A stretch of DNA of 64,000 nucleotides. It comes from Planctomycetales bacterium ZRK34 (lineage in GTDB: Bacteria > Planctomycetota > Phycisphaerae > Phycisphaerales > Zrk34). This document shows positions 26,155-35,692 of this stretch, piece after piece. The first letter of the stretch is position 1; the number at the start of each line of letters is the position of its first letter. Location: contig CP050848.1 in assembly GCA_014873095.1 (NCBI GenBank), forward strand, positions 186,001 through 250,000, given 5' to 3'. The translations under genes were made by a program, and so were the position numbers. A model generated the notes under the pieces. It searched no databases and was not told where the DNA came from. It saw only the letters and a list, made by a program, of their open reading frames with translations.

Positions 26155-27408
26155 ATGAAAAAGTTCGGCGTGTGGCTGTGTGTATTCATGGCGATGGCAA
26201 GCGGCACGATGCGCGGCGAATCCCCCGAAACGAAATTCGAGGCGATGACCCCGCAGCAGGTCCGGCAGTATGAACTCGACGTGATGCGCCGCATCGCCGA
26301 TCTCGCGTTGATTCCGCCGACGCTGAACACCTCGCCGCTGCCGCAGTACGACTACGACAAACTCGACTACGGTATGACCATCGGCCTGACGCGCACACAT
26401 GGTGGGCGATTGTGGGCCTGCTGGGTTGCCGGCGGTGACAGTCCGAAAGCCTTTTTCGTGCTGGCGACCAGCGATGACGACGGCGAGACGTGGTCCAAGC
26501 CCCGCCTGGTCGTCGACTCACATGCCAAGCGGCTGCCGATGGATCGCAGCGTGCTCGTGGGCAATGTGTGGACCGATCCGCGCGGGCGGGTGTGGTTGAT
26601 CTTCGATCAGTCGATGGGCATGTTCGACGGGCGGGCCGGGGTCTGGGCGGCGGTGTGTGACAACCCCGACGATGATGAGCCGCACTGGTCCAAACCCCGC
26701 CGCATCTGGCACGGCGTCACGCTGAACAAACCCACCGTGCTGTCCAGCGGCGAATGGATGCTGCCGATCTCGCTGGATCAGCGCAAGGGGTTCGGCCCCT
26801 TCAAAGGCGCGTTCGACGATCTGGATCCCTACCGCGGAGCGAACGTGTTCGTGTCGACCGATGCCGGGGCGAGCTGGCAGCGCCGCGGGTGTGTGCAATA
26901 TCCGAACCCGGACTGGCACGAGCACATGATCGTCGAGCGCCGCGACGGCAGTTTATGGATGCTCGCACGAACCGGCCGGGGCGTCATGCAAAGCACCTCG
27001 ACCGATGGCGGGCGGACCTGGTCGCCCCCGACCGACGCCGCGCCGATCAAACACCCCGTGGCGCGATTCTTCATCCGCCGCCTGGCGTCCGGCCGCCTGC
27101 TGCTGATTAAACACGGCCAGCACATCGACGCCCACGAAGGCCGCTCCAAACTGACCGCGTGGCTCTCCGACGACGATGGCAAAACATGGCACGGCGGACT
27201 CATGCTCGACGAGCGCACCGGCGTGTCATACCCCGACGGCATACAGGCCCCCGACGGCACGCTCTACATCTCCTACGACCGCAACCGCGCCACCGATGGT
27301 GAAATTCTGATGGCAAGGTTCACCGAGGCCGACGTCCTCGCTGGCAAGCTCGTCAGCGACAGCTCAAAACTCAAAATGCTGATCAGCCGCCCGCGGGGCA
27401 AGCGATGA
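26155..27408 (+). CDS. Sialidase-like BNR-repeat exported protein
   Basis: A 417-residue product with a signal peptide ('VWLCVFMAMASGTMRG') and several Asp-box (BNR) repeats: 'SDDDGETWS', 'STDAGASWQ', 'STDGGRTWS' and 'SDDDGKTWH'. These mark a six-bladed propeller of the sialidase superfamily. Family members include exo-alpha-sialidases and many uncharacterised glycan-acting proteins of planctomycetes. Catalytic residues could not be confirmed by eye. It is convergent with the beta-helix operon across 18 bp. It probably acts in the periplasm or outside the cell. Confidence 0.8.
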   Translation: MKKFGVWLCVFMAMASGTMRGESPETKFEAMTPQQVRQYELDVMRRIADLALIPPTLNTSPLPQYDYDKLDYGMTIGLTRTHGGRLWACWVAGGDSPKAFFVLATSDDDGETWSKPRLVVDSHAKRLPMDRSVLVGNVWTDPRGRVWLIFDQSMGMFDGRAGVWAAVCDNPDDDEPHWSKPRRIWHGVTLNKPTVLSSGEWMLPISLDQRKGFGPFKGAFDDLDPYRGANVFVSTDAGASWQRRGCVQYPNPDWHEHMIVERRDGSLWMLARTGRGVMQSTSTDGGRTWSPPTDAAPIKHPVARFFIRRLASGRLLLIKHGQHIDAHEGRSKLTAWLSDDDGKTWHGGLMLDERTGVSYPDGIQAPDGTLYISYDRNRATDGEILMARFTEADVLAGKLVSDSSKLKMLISRPRGKR

Positions 27409-27426
27409 TCACAACCGTTCACCGCT

Positions 27427-29478
27427 TCACTTCTGCGGGCCGATCTGATCGATCGGAATCGCCTCGAAGCCGATCTTCTTCAGCGCCGCCGGGTCGAGGG
27501 CTTTGACGGCAGCGAGCGGGTCGGCGGGGTCGTACTCGATCTCTAGGGCGTGCAGGTTGTCGGCGAGTTGGATGTCGGATTCCTTGGGGCCGTGCAGGGC
27601 GAGCCATTCCTTACAATCGATGAACACGTTGCGTTCGACGACGTTGCCCTCGGGCGCGGGGGGATTGCCCTCGAGGATTTTCGCCAGCGCCGGGTAGCGT
27701 GTGCTGTAGGGCGGCTGGTCGTAGTTGACCTGTTCGAGCTTTTTGTACATCTGCCATCCGCCGCCTTTTTCAGCGTGTTTTTTCGCCCAGCCCAGACCGC
27801 GTGCGTCGATCCACACGCCCATCTTGCAGCCGATGAAGATGTTGTTGACGGTGATGTTGTCGCGGCCGCCGCCGAGGAGCATCCCGCGGTCGCCGCCGTG
27901 AAGGATATTGCCGACGACGGTGATGCCGCTGGACGCGTCGTCGTGATAGACGATGTTGGCGCCGTGGCGGTGCATCGGTTCATACACGACGTGCGGCTCG
28001 GTGCGCATCGCCTCGGGCACCGGCGGCGCCCAGGCGGGACCGGAATGGTGGATGTAGTTGTAGCGGACGATGTGGCCGCGCGTGGTCCAGTTGCGGCCGA
28101 TGTAGATGGCGCCGGAGTCGTCGGTTTCCAGAAGCACGTGGTGGATGTCGTTGTATTCGATGATGTGGTCGTTGCCGCCGTAGAGAATGCCGGCGTGGGG
28201 CATGTTGTGAATACTGTTGTGGGCGATGCGCTGGCCGACGCCGCCGATCGAGATACCGGGCGTGTAGGTCCGGCGCAGGCGGCCGACATGGTGGATGTCG
28301 TTGTTGACCGCTTCGTGGTTGGCGGGCGTGAGCGTCTTGCGATCGCCGGCGTGCATGCTGATGCCGTTGCCGGCGGTCTGAGTGACTTCGCAGCCGACCA
28401 CGCGGTTGTCATGACCGCTGCTGACATTCACTCCGCTGTCGCCGAGGTTGCGAATGGTGCAGCCGGCGATTTCGACATGATCGCAATCCGTCAGGCGCAC
28501 GCCGGACCCACGGGCCGCCTCGATGGTCAGCCCCTGCAGGCGGACGTGCGAGACGTTATTCATGTCGATCAGATTACCCATGACCTGCGACACGATCGCG
28601 CGCCCTGACTCGATCGGCGACGGCGGCCAGAAGTACAACTTGCCGGCGGCGCGGTCGATGTAGTACTCCCCGGGGCTGTCAAGTTCGCACAGCAGATTCA
28701 GCGCGAAGTAACGCGCCCCGGCGCGGAAGCCGTAACCGTGTTTGGCGGCGACAGTGATGGTCTTCTTGTCGGGCTCGATGGTTTTGATCGGCAGGAACTG
28801 ATCCGCCCAACCGTGAAACCAGTAGCCGTACAGCCACGGGTCGGCTTCGTCGGCCCAGCGTGCGGCGCGATCGCCCTGGTAGGTGAAGGCCTCGTCGGTG
28901 TGATCCTTGACGGGCTTGTCGATGGTGAGCCAGCCGGCATTCGGATACTGGGCCAGCCGCATGGGTTCATCGTTGAAGAACAACTCCATCTGGGCCTGCC
29001 CGCCGCGGCTGAACCCGAACGGGATCAGCTTGCCGTAGTCGGTGATACCCGCCGCCTTGAGGTCGACGACGCGCACAGCCTGCTTCGCCGCCTCGCTCAA
29101 CCGCTTGCCGGCGGGGTCATCGCCGAGCGGTACAAACCCGCTGACGATCGTGCCGCCGATGATGCGGGGCGTCTGTCCCCTGGCCGCACGATACGTGATA
29201 GGCGCCTCGGCCGAGCCGGAATCGGCCGCCTCGAATTTCAGCGGTTCGGTCTGGCGATACACACCGTCGTGCAGCACGACCGCGATCGGCTCGGGTTTCT
29301 CCGCGGTCTTCTGAATTTCCCGCACACGATCACGTGCCGCGGCGAGGGTCGCCAGCGGCGCGCCCTTCGTGCCCGCGGCCGCATCATCGCCGGCCGGTGA
29401 AACGTGAACGTGCAGACCGCTCGTGCAACCGGTCATCAATACACCGGCGCAAGCCAACATCATCAATTGTCGCAGCAT
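27427..29478 (-). CDS. Right-handed beta-helix lipoprotein, polysaccharide lyase-like
   Basis: A 683-residue product with a lipoprotein signal (lipobox 'LMTGC'). It opens with the common 'HVHVSPAGDDAAAGTKGAPL' entry strand of secreted beta-helix enzymes and continues with parallel beta-helix coils rich in Asn, Gly and His ('VRLQGLTIEAARGSGVRL', 'HIIEYNDIHHVLLETDDSGA'). The fold is shared by pectate lyases, alginate epimerases and GH-type enzymes; which it is cannot be decided. It is the last gene of a leftward operon, 3 bp after a quinoprotein gene, so glycan breakdown linked to sugar oxidation is plausible. Confidence 0.8.
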   Translation of the reverse strand: MLRQLMMLACAGVLMTGCTSGLHVHVSPAGDDAAAGTKGAPLATLAAARDRVREIQKTAEKPEPIAVVLHDGVYRQTEPLKFEAADSGSAEAPITYRAARGQTPRIIGGTIVSGFVPLGDDPAGKRLSEAAKQAVRVVDLKAAGITDYGKLIPFGFSRGGQAQMELFFNDEPMRLAQYPNAGWLTIDKPVKDHTDEAFTYQGDRAARWADEADPWLYGYWFHGWADQFLPIKTIEPDKKTITVAAKHGYGFRAGARYFALNLLCELDSPGEYYIDRAAGKLYFWPPSPIESGRAIVSQVMGNLIDMNNVSHVRLQGLTIEAARGSGVRLTDCDHVEIAGCTIRNLGDSGVNVSSGHDNRVVGCEVTQTAGNGISMHAGDRKTLTPANHEAVNNDIHHVGRLRRTYTPGISIGGVGQRIAHNSIHNMPHAGILYGGNDHIIEYNDIHHVLLETDDSGAIYIGRNWTTRGHIVRYNYIHHSGPAWAPPVPEAMRTEPHVVYEPMHRHGANIVYHDDASSGITVVGNILHGGDRGMLLGGGRDNITVNNIFIGCKMGVWIDARGLGWAKKHAEKGGGWQMYKKLEQVNYDQPPYSTRYPALAKILEGNPPAPEGNVVERNVFIDCKEWLALHGPKESDIQLADNLHALEIEYDPADPLAAVKALDPAALKKIGFEAIPIDQIGPQK

Positions 29479-29481
29479 GGG

Positions 29482-30768
29482 TTACTTCTCGATTCGATAC
29501 AGGTGGGTTTTGGTACGCAGATAAAACGCTTTGCCGGCCACCGCGGGGCTGGCCATGAAGCCTTCGTCCAGATCGTTTTCAGCAAGCTGTTTGAACTCGC
29601 GACCGGGTGCGATCACGAATGTCTTGCCGATTTCGTTGAACAGGTAAATGCGGCCGTCGGCATACAGCGGCGAGGCGGAGAACGGCCCGCGCACGCGGTC
29701 CTTCCAAATCTCATCGCCCGTGGCCGCATCCAGGCATGACACGATCCCGCCGTCGTCGCACATGTACAGCAGGCCGTCGATCAGCAGCACGGACGGTTTG
29801 TTCGGCACGCCCCGCCGCACCTTCCACGCGACATGGGTGTCGTTGACGACGCCGCTGCCGCCGGGTTTGACCGCCCACATCTCGCCGCGCGACAGGCCCG
29901 TCGGAATGTAGATCAGCCCATCGCCGAACACGGGCGTCGAGCTGGCGGAAAAGTGCTTCTTGTCTTCGATGCGCCACAGTTCCTTGCCGGTGTACGGATC
30001 GTAAGCGTATGACGCCTTGGAACCGGAGCTGACCAGCAGCGGCTTGCCGTTGACCATGCCGATGTTGGCCGTGGCGAAGGCCTTGCGGAAGTCGCCATCG
30101 CGGCGCGGCTTGCCATCGGGCTCGATGTCTTCGTAGTCGACCGAGCGATCGGTCTTCCAGATGACCTTGCCGGTGTCGCGATCCATCGCCGCGACGAATT
30201 GCGCATCCGAACCGTCGTACGGCAGAATCAGCATGTTTTCGAAGAGGATCGGCGAAGCGCCCGCGCCGCGGTAGTGATTGCAGTTGAGGTCGCGCTGCGT
30301 CCAGAGAATTTTGCCGGTGCGCGTGTCCAGACATGCGGTGCCGGCGCTGCCGAAGGTGATGTACACGCGGGTCGGGTTGGCGGGATCGATCACCGGCGAC
30401 GGCGAAGCGTACGTGTTGAACTCGTGAATGTCCTGCGGCTCGGCGACGTCGAACACCTTGATGTCGTACATGATCTTGCCTGTGTTGCGATCGACGCATA
30501 CGGCGTAGCGCTCGCGGCCATCTTCCGGCGCAGTCGTCAGCCAGATCTGATCGCCGACGATCACGGGGCTCGACCAGGCGCGTCCGTGGATCGGGGTCTT
30601 CCACTTGACGTTTTCGGTTTCCGACCAGGTCAGCGGCAGGCCGGTCGCCTCGGCGATGCCTTCGAGGTTCGGCCCGCGAAACGTCGGCCAGCATTCCTCG
30701 GCATGTAACGCGGCGCCGGTCAGCGTGATCAGACAGACAGCAACGGGAATCGTGATGGTGAGCCTCAT
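29482..30768 (-). CDS. PQQ-type beta-propeller protein, paralogue 3
   Basis: A 428-residue exported protein (signal peptide ending 'GAALHAE') composed of PQQ-like propeller blades, with repeats such as 'VDRNTGKIMYD', 'LDTRTGKILWTQ', 'MDRDTGKVIWK' and 'LDAATGDEIWKD'. It opens 'CWPTFRGPNLEGIAEATGLP', a planctomycete pattern ('W-x-x-FRGP') shared with its neighbours. The family is often called outer membrane protein assembly (BamB-like) or quinoprotein. Here the cluster context favours a secreted redox or scaffold role. Third of three tandem paralogues, with 16 bp to the gene before it and 3 bp to the beta-helix gene. Confidence 0.85.
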   Translation of the reverse strand: MRLTITIPVAVCLITLTGAALHAEECWPTFRGPNLEGIAEATGLPLTWSETENVKWKTPIHGRAWSSPVIVGDQIWLTTAPEDGRERYAVCVDRNTGKIMYDIKVFDVAEPQDIHEFNTYASPSPVIDPANPTRVYITFGSAGTACLDTRTGKILWTQRDLNCNHYRGAGASPILFENMLILPYDGSDAQFVAAMDRDTGKVIWKTDRSVDYEDIEPDGKPRRDGDFRKAFATANIGMVNGKPLLVSSGSKASYAYDPYTGKELWRIEDKKHFSASSTPVFGDGLIYIPTGLSRGEMWAVKPGGSGVVNDTHVAWKVRRGVPNKPSVLLIDGLLYMCDDGGIVSCLDAATGDEIWKDRVRGPFSASPLYADGRIYLFNEIGKTFVIAPGREFKQLAENDLDEGFMASPAVAGKAFYLRTKTHLYRIEK

Positions 30769-30784
30769 GCGGGAGCCTTTGTCA

Positions 30785-32053
30785 TCAGGGAGCGTCGATG
30801 CGGTACAGGTGGGTTTTCGTGCGGAGAATCAGCGTGTCGCCCACGACGGCGGGGCTGGCCATGAATCCGCTTTCGAGCGTGTTGGTGTGTTCGACGTGCA
30901 GCCCGTCGACACCGGGTTCGATCACGGCGCAGTCGCCGGCCTCGTTGAAAAAGTATAGTCGACCGCCGGCATAAATGGGACAGGCGGTGTAGTTGCCGCC
31001 GAGGCGTTCGCGCCAGTGGACCTCGCCTGTTTGGGCATCGAGGCACTGCATCACGCCGCCGTCGGAAACCATGTACAGCGCGCCGTCGACAAGGATCGGC
31101 GAAGCGCGACGCGGCACCTGACGGCGGGGCAGTCGCCAGGCTTCGTGTGTTTTGGTGATGTTGCCCCGGCCGCCGAGTTTGATCGCGACCATGTCGGCGT
31201 TGTCGTAACCCGTCGACAGGTAAACCAGCCCGTCGCCCAGCACCAGGCGCGGTACATTCGAATAACCGTCGAAGTCGAATCGCCAGAGCTCGGCGCCATT
31301 CCGCGGGTCATAACCGTACAGCGCCTGAGCGGCCTGAATAATCAGCTGCGTTTTGCCGTCGACCTCGACGAAAATCGGCGTGCCGAAAGCCTTGCGCTGG
31401 TCGACGCGCACGTGGGAGAAATCCATCGAGCGGTCGACCTGCCAGACGGTGCGCCCCGTGGCGCGATCCATCGCCGTCATGAAGTCGTGATCAACCCCGT
31501 CGTACTGCAGGATCAACAGGTCGCCATAGAGCACCGGCGAAGAGCCCGGGCCGACCATGTGGTCGATGTGCAGATCGTTGCGTTTCCACAACACGCGCCC
31601 GTCGTCGGCATCGATGCAGGCTGTGGCGAAGGTGCCGAAGTGAACGTACACCCGCGCGGGGTCAGCCGGGTCGATGATCGGCGAAGGCGATGCGTAGCTG
31701 TTGAACCGATGGATCGGCTGCGGCTGGGCCACGCGCTCGATCAGTATCTTGCGGATGTTCTTCCCAGTCGCCAGATCGACTGACACGGCGTACAGCGATT
31801 GGGCCCCGTCGGGTTCTTCGATGGCGGTGGTCATCCAAATGAGCCCGCCGGCCACGATGGGTGACGACCACCCCTTGCCGTCGATCGCCGTCTTCCAGGT
31901 GACGTTCTGCGCTTCGCTCCACGTGCGCGCGACCCGGGCGCCGTCGGCGTGACCATTCTGCAGCGGCCCGCGGTAGTCAGGCCATGTGTCTGCCGCGCCA
32001 GCTGACATCGTCAGGGCGCACACGATCACCGCCGTCATCGTCCGCATGAACAT
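30785..32053 (-). CDS. PQQ-type beta-propeller protein, paralogue 2
   Basis: The start at 32053 ('MFMRTMTAVIVCALTMSAG') gives a signal peptide. The open frame continues far upstream, but that part lies inside the preceding paralogue in another frame. The 422-residue product has propeller repeats ('VDLATGKNIRK', 'MDRATGRTVWQVD', 'LDAQTGEVHWRER') and the entry motif 'WPDYRGP'. It is similar in length and layout to the genes at 29482 and 33461, indicating tandem duplication. A periplasmic location is inferred. The ATG lies 2 bp after the stop codon of the upstream gene, so co-translation is likely. Confidence 0.85.
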   Translation of the reverse strand: MFMRTMTAVIVCALTMSAGAADTWPDYRGPLQNGHADGARVARTWSEAQNVTWKTAIDGKGWSSPIVAGGLIWMTTAIEEPDGAQSLYAVSVDLATGKNIRKILIERVAQPQPIHRFNSYASPSPIIDPADPARVYVHFGTFATACIDADDGRVLWKRNDLHIDHMVGPGSSPVLYGDLLILQYDGVDHDFMTAMDRATGRTVWQVDRSMDFSHVRVDQRKAFGTPIFVEVDGKTQLIIQAAQALYGYDPRNGAELWRFDFDGYSNVPRLVLGDGLVYLSTGYDNADMVAIKLGGRGNITKTHEAWRLPRRQVPRRASPILVDGALYMVSDGGVMQCLDAQTGEVHWRERLGGNYTACPIYAGGRLYFFNEAGDCAVIEPGVDGLHVEHTNTLESGFMASPAVVGDTLILRTKTHLYRIDAP

Positions 32054-32055
32054 GC

Positions 32056-33402
32056 TCAAGGTTGTCCTTTCAGATCGAAGCAGACCAGCCGCCCTTTGCT
32101 GCGCACATACATCAGCCCGTGTGACAACACCGGCGAGGCCCACGCGGGGTATTCGATCAGCCGCTCGCCGTCGGCATCGGTCGGCGCCGCCTGCGCGATG
32201 ACGTCGAACTTCTCCGGCGTAGCACGGATCGAAATCAACTGCCCATATTCGCCAAGCACGATCAGCTTGCCATGCACACCCAGCAGCCGCGTCCGCCCCA
32301 GCCCGGGTTGCGACCACATCACCTTGCCGGTGGCCAGCTCGATGCATCGCACTTCCGCCCCGCCGCTGTTGCGACCCGTGCAGCCGTAGGCGTAACCGGT
32401 GATCACGATCGGCGTGGCCCAGTGGGCCATCATCGATTTGTGGCGCGTCCGCTTGTCGGCGTCCGACCAGACCACGTCGTACCCGCCGGGCTTCACCTTC
32501 AGCAGGCACGCGCCCAGTTCGTACGTCTCGCTGATCAATACATGATCGTCGACGACGACCGGGCTCGCCGCGTTGACGGACTCGGTCTTGCGCGAGCGCC
32601 AGGGAAACTCGAAATCGACCTGGCCCGTTTCGGGGTTGAACCCGACCAGCCCGCCGCGCGCCAGCACGAAACACCACGCCCGGCCGTCGACCTCCGCCAG
32701 CGTCGGGGCGGCGTAGCTGGCCAGTTCATCGGTGATCGAATACACGACCTTGCCGGTGCGTTTGTCGAAAGCGACGATGCCGGAGCCGTTGCCCTTGACA
32801 CGCCCGCTGATCGTCGGCGGTGAGTCGGGCGGACTGCCGCCGACCTGCACGATCAGTTTGTCCTTGAAAATCACCGGCGCGGCGCCGACGCCGAAAAAGT
32901 TCTGCACCACGCCGAACTGCTTCGCCGTGTCGACCTTCCAGAGCACACTGCCGTCAATCGCGCTTAAACAGTGCAGCATCCCCTCGGGCCCGAAAGTGTA
33001 CACCCGGTCCTCGTCGACGATCGGCATCGCCCGCGGCCCGCCGTCGTAGCCGTATTGATCCACAAAATCCGAGGGGTAGACAAACTGCCAGTTCACCTGC
33101 CCCGTGTCCGGTTTCAAACACCGCAGCCGGACGTTGCCCTCGACGCGATCGAAAACAAACATGCGCCCGTGTTCGATCGCCGGGGCGCAGTAGCCTTCGC
33201 CCAGTTCGATCTTCCATTTCAGCGGCGGGCCGGCTTCGGGCCAGTTCAAATCAACCCCGACTTCCGGCGATGTGAAATCCCCCTGCGGTCCGCCGAAGCG
33301 AGGCCAGTCCGCCCCGCCGTCGTGTTGAGCCTGCGCCATGGCTGCAGCACACAGCGTCAGCATCGCAGCGATCAACAAGCATGGGCCGAGTCGGGTTCTC
33401 AC
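32056..33402 (-). CDS. PQQ-type beta-propeller protein, paralogue 1
   Basis: The chosen start is GTG at 33402, which has GGAG about 10 bases upstream and opens directly into a signal peptide ('LIAAMLTLCAAAMAQA'). An ATG at 33435 is the alternative. The 448-residue product has repeats such as 'LKPDTGQVNWQF', 'FDKRTGKVVYS' and 'IELATGKVMWSQP' and the entry motif 'WPRFGGP'. First gene of the leftward operon (paralogues 1-2-3, then beta-helix). It shares its promoter region with the divergent paralogue at 33461. Cofactor binding cannot be judged from sequence alone. Confidence 0.8.
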   Translation of the reverse strand: MRTRLGPCLLIAAMLTLCAAAMAQAQHDGGADWPRFGGPQGDFTSPEVGVDLNWPEAGPPLKWKIELGEGYCAPAIEHGRMFVFDRVEGNVRLRCLKPDTGQVNWQFVYPSDFVDQYGYDGGPRAMPIVDEDRVYTFGPEGMLHCLSAIDGSVLWKVDTAKQFGVVQNFFGVGAAPVIFKDKLIVQVGGSPPDSPPTISGRVKGNGSGIVAFDKRTGKVVYSITDELASYAAPTLAEVDGRAWCFVLARGGLVGFNPETGQVDFEFPWRSRKTESVNAASPVVVDDHVLISETYELGACLLKVKPGGYDVVWSDADKRTRHKSMMAHWATPIVITGYAYGCTGRNSGGAEVRCIELATGKVMWSQPGLGRTRLLGVHGKLIVLGEYGQLISIRATPEKFDVIAQAAPTDADGERLIEYPAWASPVLSHGLMYVRSKGRLVCFDLKGQP

Positions 33403-33460
33403 GTTACAATGTCTCCACGCGGCGTAAGCAATCATCTTATCAACTGAGGCGTTACTCAGC

Positions 33461-34696
33461 ATGATCCAACGCACCGGCATACTCACCGTATTGCTGTCGG
33501 CCCTGCTTATTTCGCAGGGTTTTTCGCAGGAATGGACCCGCTTCCGCGGCCCCAACGGCTCCGGGCTCAGCGATGCGACCACGATCCCCGTCCAGTGGAC
33601 CGATGCGGACTACCGCTGGACCATCGAACTACCCGGCGAAGGGCACGGCTCGCCCGTGCTGTGGGGCAAAAAACTTTTCGTGATGTGTGCCGACAAGCCC
33701 AGGGCGCAGCGCTCGGTCGTGTGCCTCGATGCCGACACCGGCAAGACGATCTGGCAACACGATTACCCCGTCCTGCCCCACCACCTGCATCAGTTCAACA
33801 GCTTCGCCGCGTCGACCCCCGCCGTCGACGCCGAGCGCGTCTACGTCACGTGGGCCAATCCCGAGCACAACCTCGTCACCGCGCTGGACCACACCGGCAA
33901 ACAACTGTGGCAGACTGACCTGGGCCCCTTTGAAAGTCAGCACGGCAGCGGCGTGTCGCCCATGCTGTATCGCAACCTGGTGATCGTGCCCAATGAGCAG
34001 GACGGCGACTCCAGCGTCGTCGCCCTCGACCAGGCCACCGGCAAGATCGTCTGGCGCACGCCGCGTAAGGCGGTCCGCGCGGCCTATGCCACGCCGGCGA
34101 TCTACTCCCGCCCCGGCTCGCCCGACATGCTCGTGCTCTGCTCACAAGCCCACGGCATCAGCGCCCTGGACCCGATGACCGGCAAAACCCTCTGGGAAAC
34201 CCCGCAGATATTCAACAAGCGTTCGTTGCTGTCGCCCGTGATCGCCGGCGATGTCATCTTCGGCAGTTGCGGCAGCGGCGGCGGTGCGCGGAATTATTCC
34301 GTCGCCCTGCGTGTCAATCCCGACGACCCTGCCGGCGCGCCGAGCGAAGTCTACCGCATCGATCGCTCCTCGCCCTACGTGCCGACGCCCGTCGCCTACA
34401 AAGGCCTGATGTTTCTCGTGTCCGACGGCGGCATCGGCACCTGCATCGACGCAGCCACCGGTGATATCAAATGGCGCGAGCGCCTCGGCGGCGATTACTT
34501 CTCCTCGCCGATCTGTATCAACGGCGTGGTCTACTGCGTCAGTCGCGGCGGCGATGTCATCACCTTCCGCGCCTCCGACAAATACGAACCGCTCGGCCAC
34601 ATGAAACTCAACGAGCGAGCCCATGCGACCCCCGCCGTCGCCAACGGCCGCCTCTATATCCGCACCATGTCCCATCTGTACTGTCTTGGAGAGTAA
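33461..34696 (+). CDS. PQQ-type beta-propeller protein, paralogue 4
   Basis: A 411-residue exported protein (signal peptide 'TVLLSALLISQGFSQ') with the entry motif 'WTRFRGPNGSGLS' and propeller repeats 'LDADTGKTIWQHD', 'LDQATGKIVWRTP', 'LDPMTGKTLWETP' and 'IDAATGDIKWRER'. It is divergent from paralogue 1, whose likely start lies 58 bp away. The next gene (sugar isomerase-like) begins 2 bp after its stop, so the two are an operon. Function is inferred from the cluster as oxidation or sensing of a carbohydrate-derived compound. Confidence 0.85.
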   Translation: MIQRTGILTVLLSALLISQGFSQEWTRFRGPNGSGLSDATTIPVQWTDADYRWTIELPGEGHGSPVLWGKKLFVMCADKPRAQRSVVCLDADTGKTIWQHDYPVLPHHLHQFNSFAASTPAVDAERVYVTWANPEHNLVTALDHTGKQLWQTDLGPFESQHGSGVSPMLYRNLVIVPNEQDGDSSVVALDQATGKIVWRTPRKAVRAAYATPAIYSRPGSPDMLVLCSQAHGISALDPMTGKTLWETPQIFNKRSLLSPVIAGDVIFGSCGSGGGARNYSVALRVNPDDPAGAPSEVYRIDRSSPYVPTPVAYKGLMFLVSDGGIGTCIDAATGDIKWRERLGGDYFSSPICINGVVYCVSRGGDVITFRASDKYEPLGHMKLNERAHATPAVANGRLYIRTMSHLYCLGE

Positions 34697-34698
34697 CC

Positions 34699-35601
34699 AT
34701 GTCCGATTCGCTGTCCCGTCGCAGTCTATTCACCGCCGCTGCCGGTCTCGCCGCCGCCCCGATGCTGCCGCTTGCCGGCGCGATGCAGCCGATCAAACAT
34801 CCCAGCCGCCAGCGCATGGTGCTCAGCCTCGCGGCTTACTCCATGCGGAAGTTCCTGGCCCCCAAGTATGACGGCGATGGCAAAATGGACATGAACGGGT
34901 TCGTCGACTGGGCTGCCGAGCTCGATCTCGACGGCGTCGAACTGACCAGCTACTGGTTGCCCGCATCGCCCGCCCCCGAATATCTTTTCAATCTCAAGCG
35001 TCAATGCCACTACGCGGGCCTCGCCATCACCGGCGGCGCGATCCGCAACAACTTCACCCTCCCGCCCGGCGAAAAGCTCGAAGCGTGGTTCACCCACGTT
35101 GAAAACTGGATCAACTGGTACGCCGACCTCGGCGCCCCGGCGATCCGCATCTTCGCCGGCGTTCCGCCCAAGGGCACTTCCGATGAGGAAGGCATCCGCC
35201 GCGCGATCCCGAATCTCGAGCGCGCCTGCGACATGGCTGCCAAGCGCGGCGTCATCCTCGCCCTGGAAAATCACGACTACCTGACGCGCATCGACCGCCT
35301 GCTGCCGATCCTCGAAGCGGTCAAGTCGCCCTGGTTCGGGTTCAACCTCGACACCGGCAATTTCTTTTCCGAAGATCCTTACGACGACATCGCCCGCACC
35401 GCCAAGTATGCCGTGAACGTTCAGGTGAAAGTTGAAATCCGCCCGACGGGCCGCCCCAAGGAGCCCACCGACTTCGACCGCCTCATGAAGATCATCAAAG
35501 ACAGCGGCTACTGCGGCCCGATCGTCCTCGAGTACGAGTCCAGCGAAGACCCGTACAAAGCCGTCCCGCACTACCTGCACGAACTCCGCACCCGCATGTA
35601 A
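34699..35601 (+). CDS. Sugar isomerase/epimerase-like TIM-barrel protein with a Tat-like signal
   Basis: A 300-residue protein starting at 34699 with GGAGAG upstream. The N-terminus 'SRRSLFTAAAGLAAAP' looks like a twin-arginine export signal. The rest matches the xylose isomerase-like TIM-barrel family: 'LDLDGVELTSYWLP', 'ALENHDY', 'NLDTGNFF' and 'VKVEIRP', with Glu and Asp at strand ends as divalent-metal ligands. The family isomerises or epimerises sugars, inositols or their keto forms. Export of such an enzyme is common in planctomycetes. It follows quinoprotein paralogue 4, suggesting coupled periplasmic sugar conversion. Confidence 0.85.
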   Translation: MSDSLSRRSLFTAAAGLAAAPMLPLAGAMQPIKHPSRQRMVLSLAAYSMRKFLAPKYDGDGKMDMNGFVDWAAELDLDGVELTSYWLPASPAPEYLFNLKRQCHYAGLAITGGAIRNNFTLPPGEKLEAWFTHVENWINWYADLGAPAIRIFAGVPPKGTSDEEGIRRAIPNLERACDMAAKRGVILALENHDYLTRIDRLLPILEAVKSPWFGFNLDTGNFFSEDPYDDIARTAKYAVNVQVKVEIRPTGRPKEPTDFDRLMKIIKDSGYCGPIVLEYESSEDPYKAVPHYLHELRTRM

Positions 35602-35607
35602 GTATTT

Positions 35608-35674
35608 GACAGGATGCACAGGATGAAAATGATTGGATTGCATTCGCGATCCAATGCATCCTGTTCATCCCGTC
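35608..35674. repeat. Inverted repeat with ACAGGATG arms
   Basis: GACAGGATGCACAGGATG (35608-35625) is matched by the reverse complement of 35657-35674 at 16 of 18 positions. An inner 10-bp stem (35632-35641 with 35646-35655) extends the fold. It begins 6 bases after the stop codon at 35601 and ends 18 bases before the methyltransferase start. A related repeat lies at 36479-36535. Confidence 0.85.
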
Positions 35675-35692
35675 TACCTGTCTTCAGCGTCA

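Noticed and set aside
35633..35692. Longer N-terminus of the methyltransferase
   Set aside because: The extension is translated from the inverted repeat; the start at 35693 fits the family.
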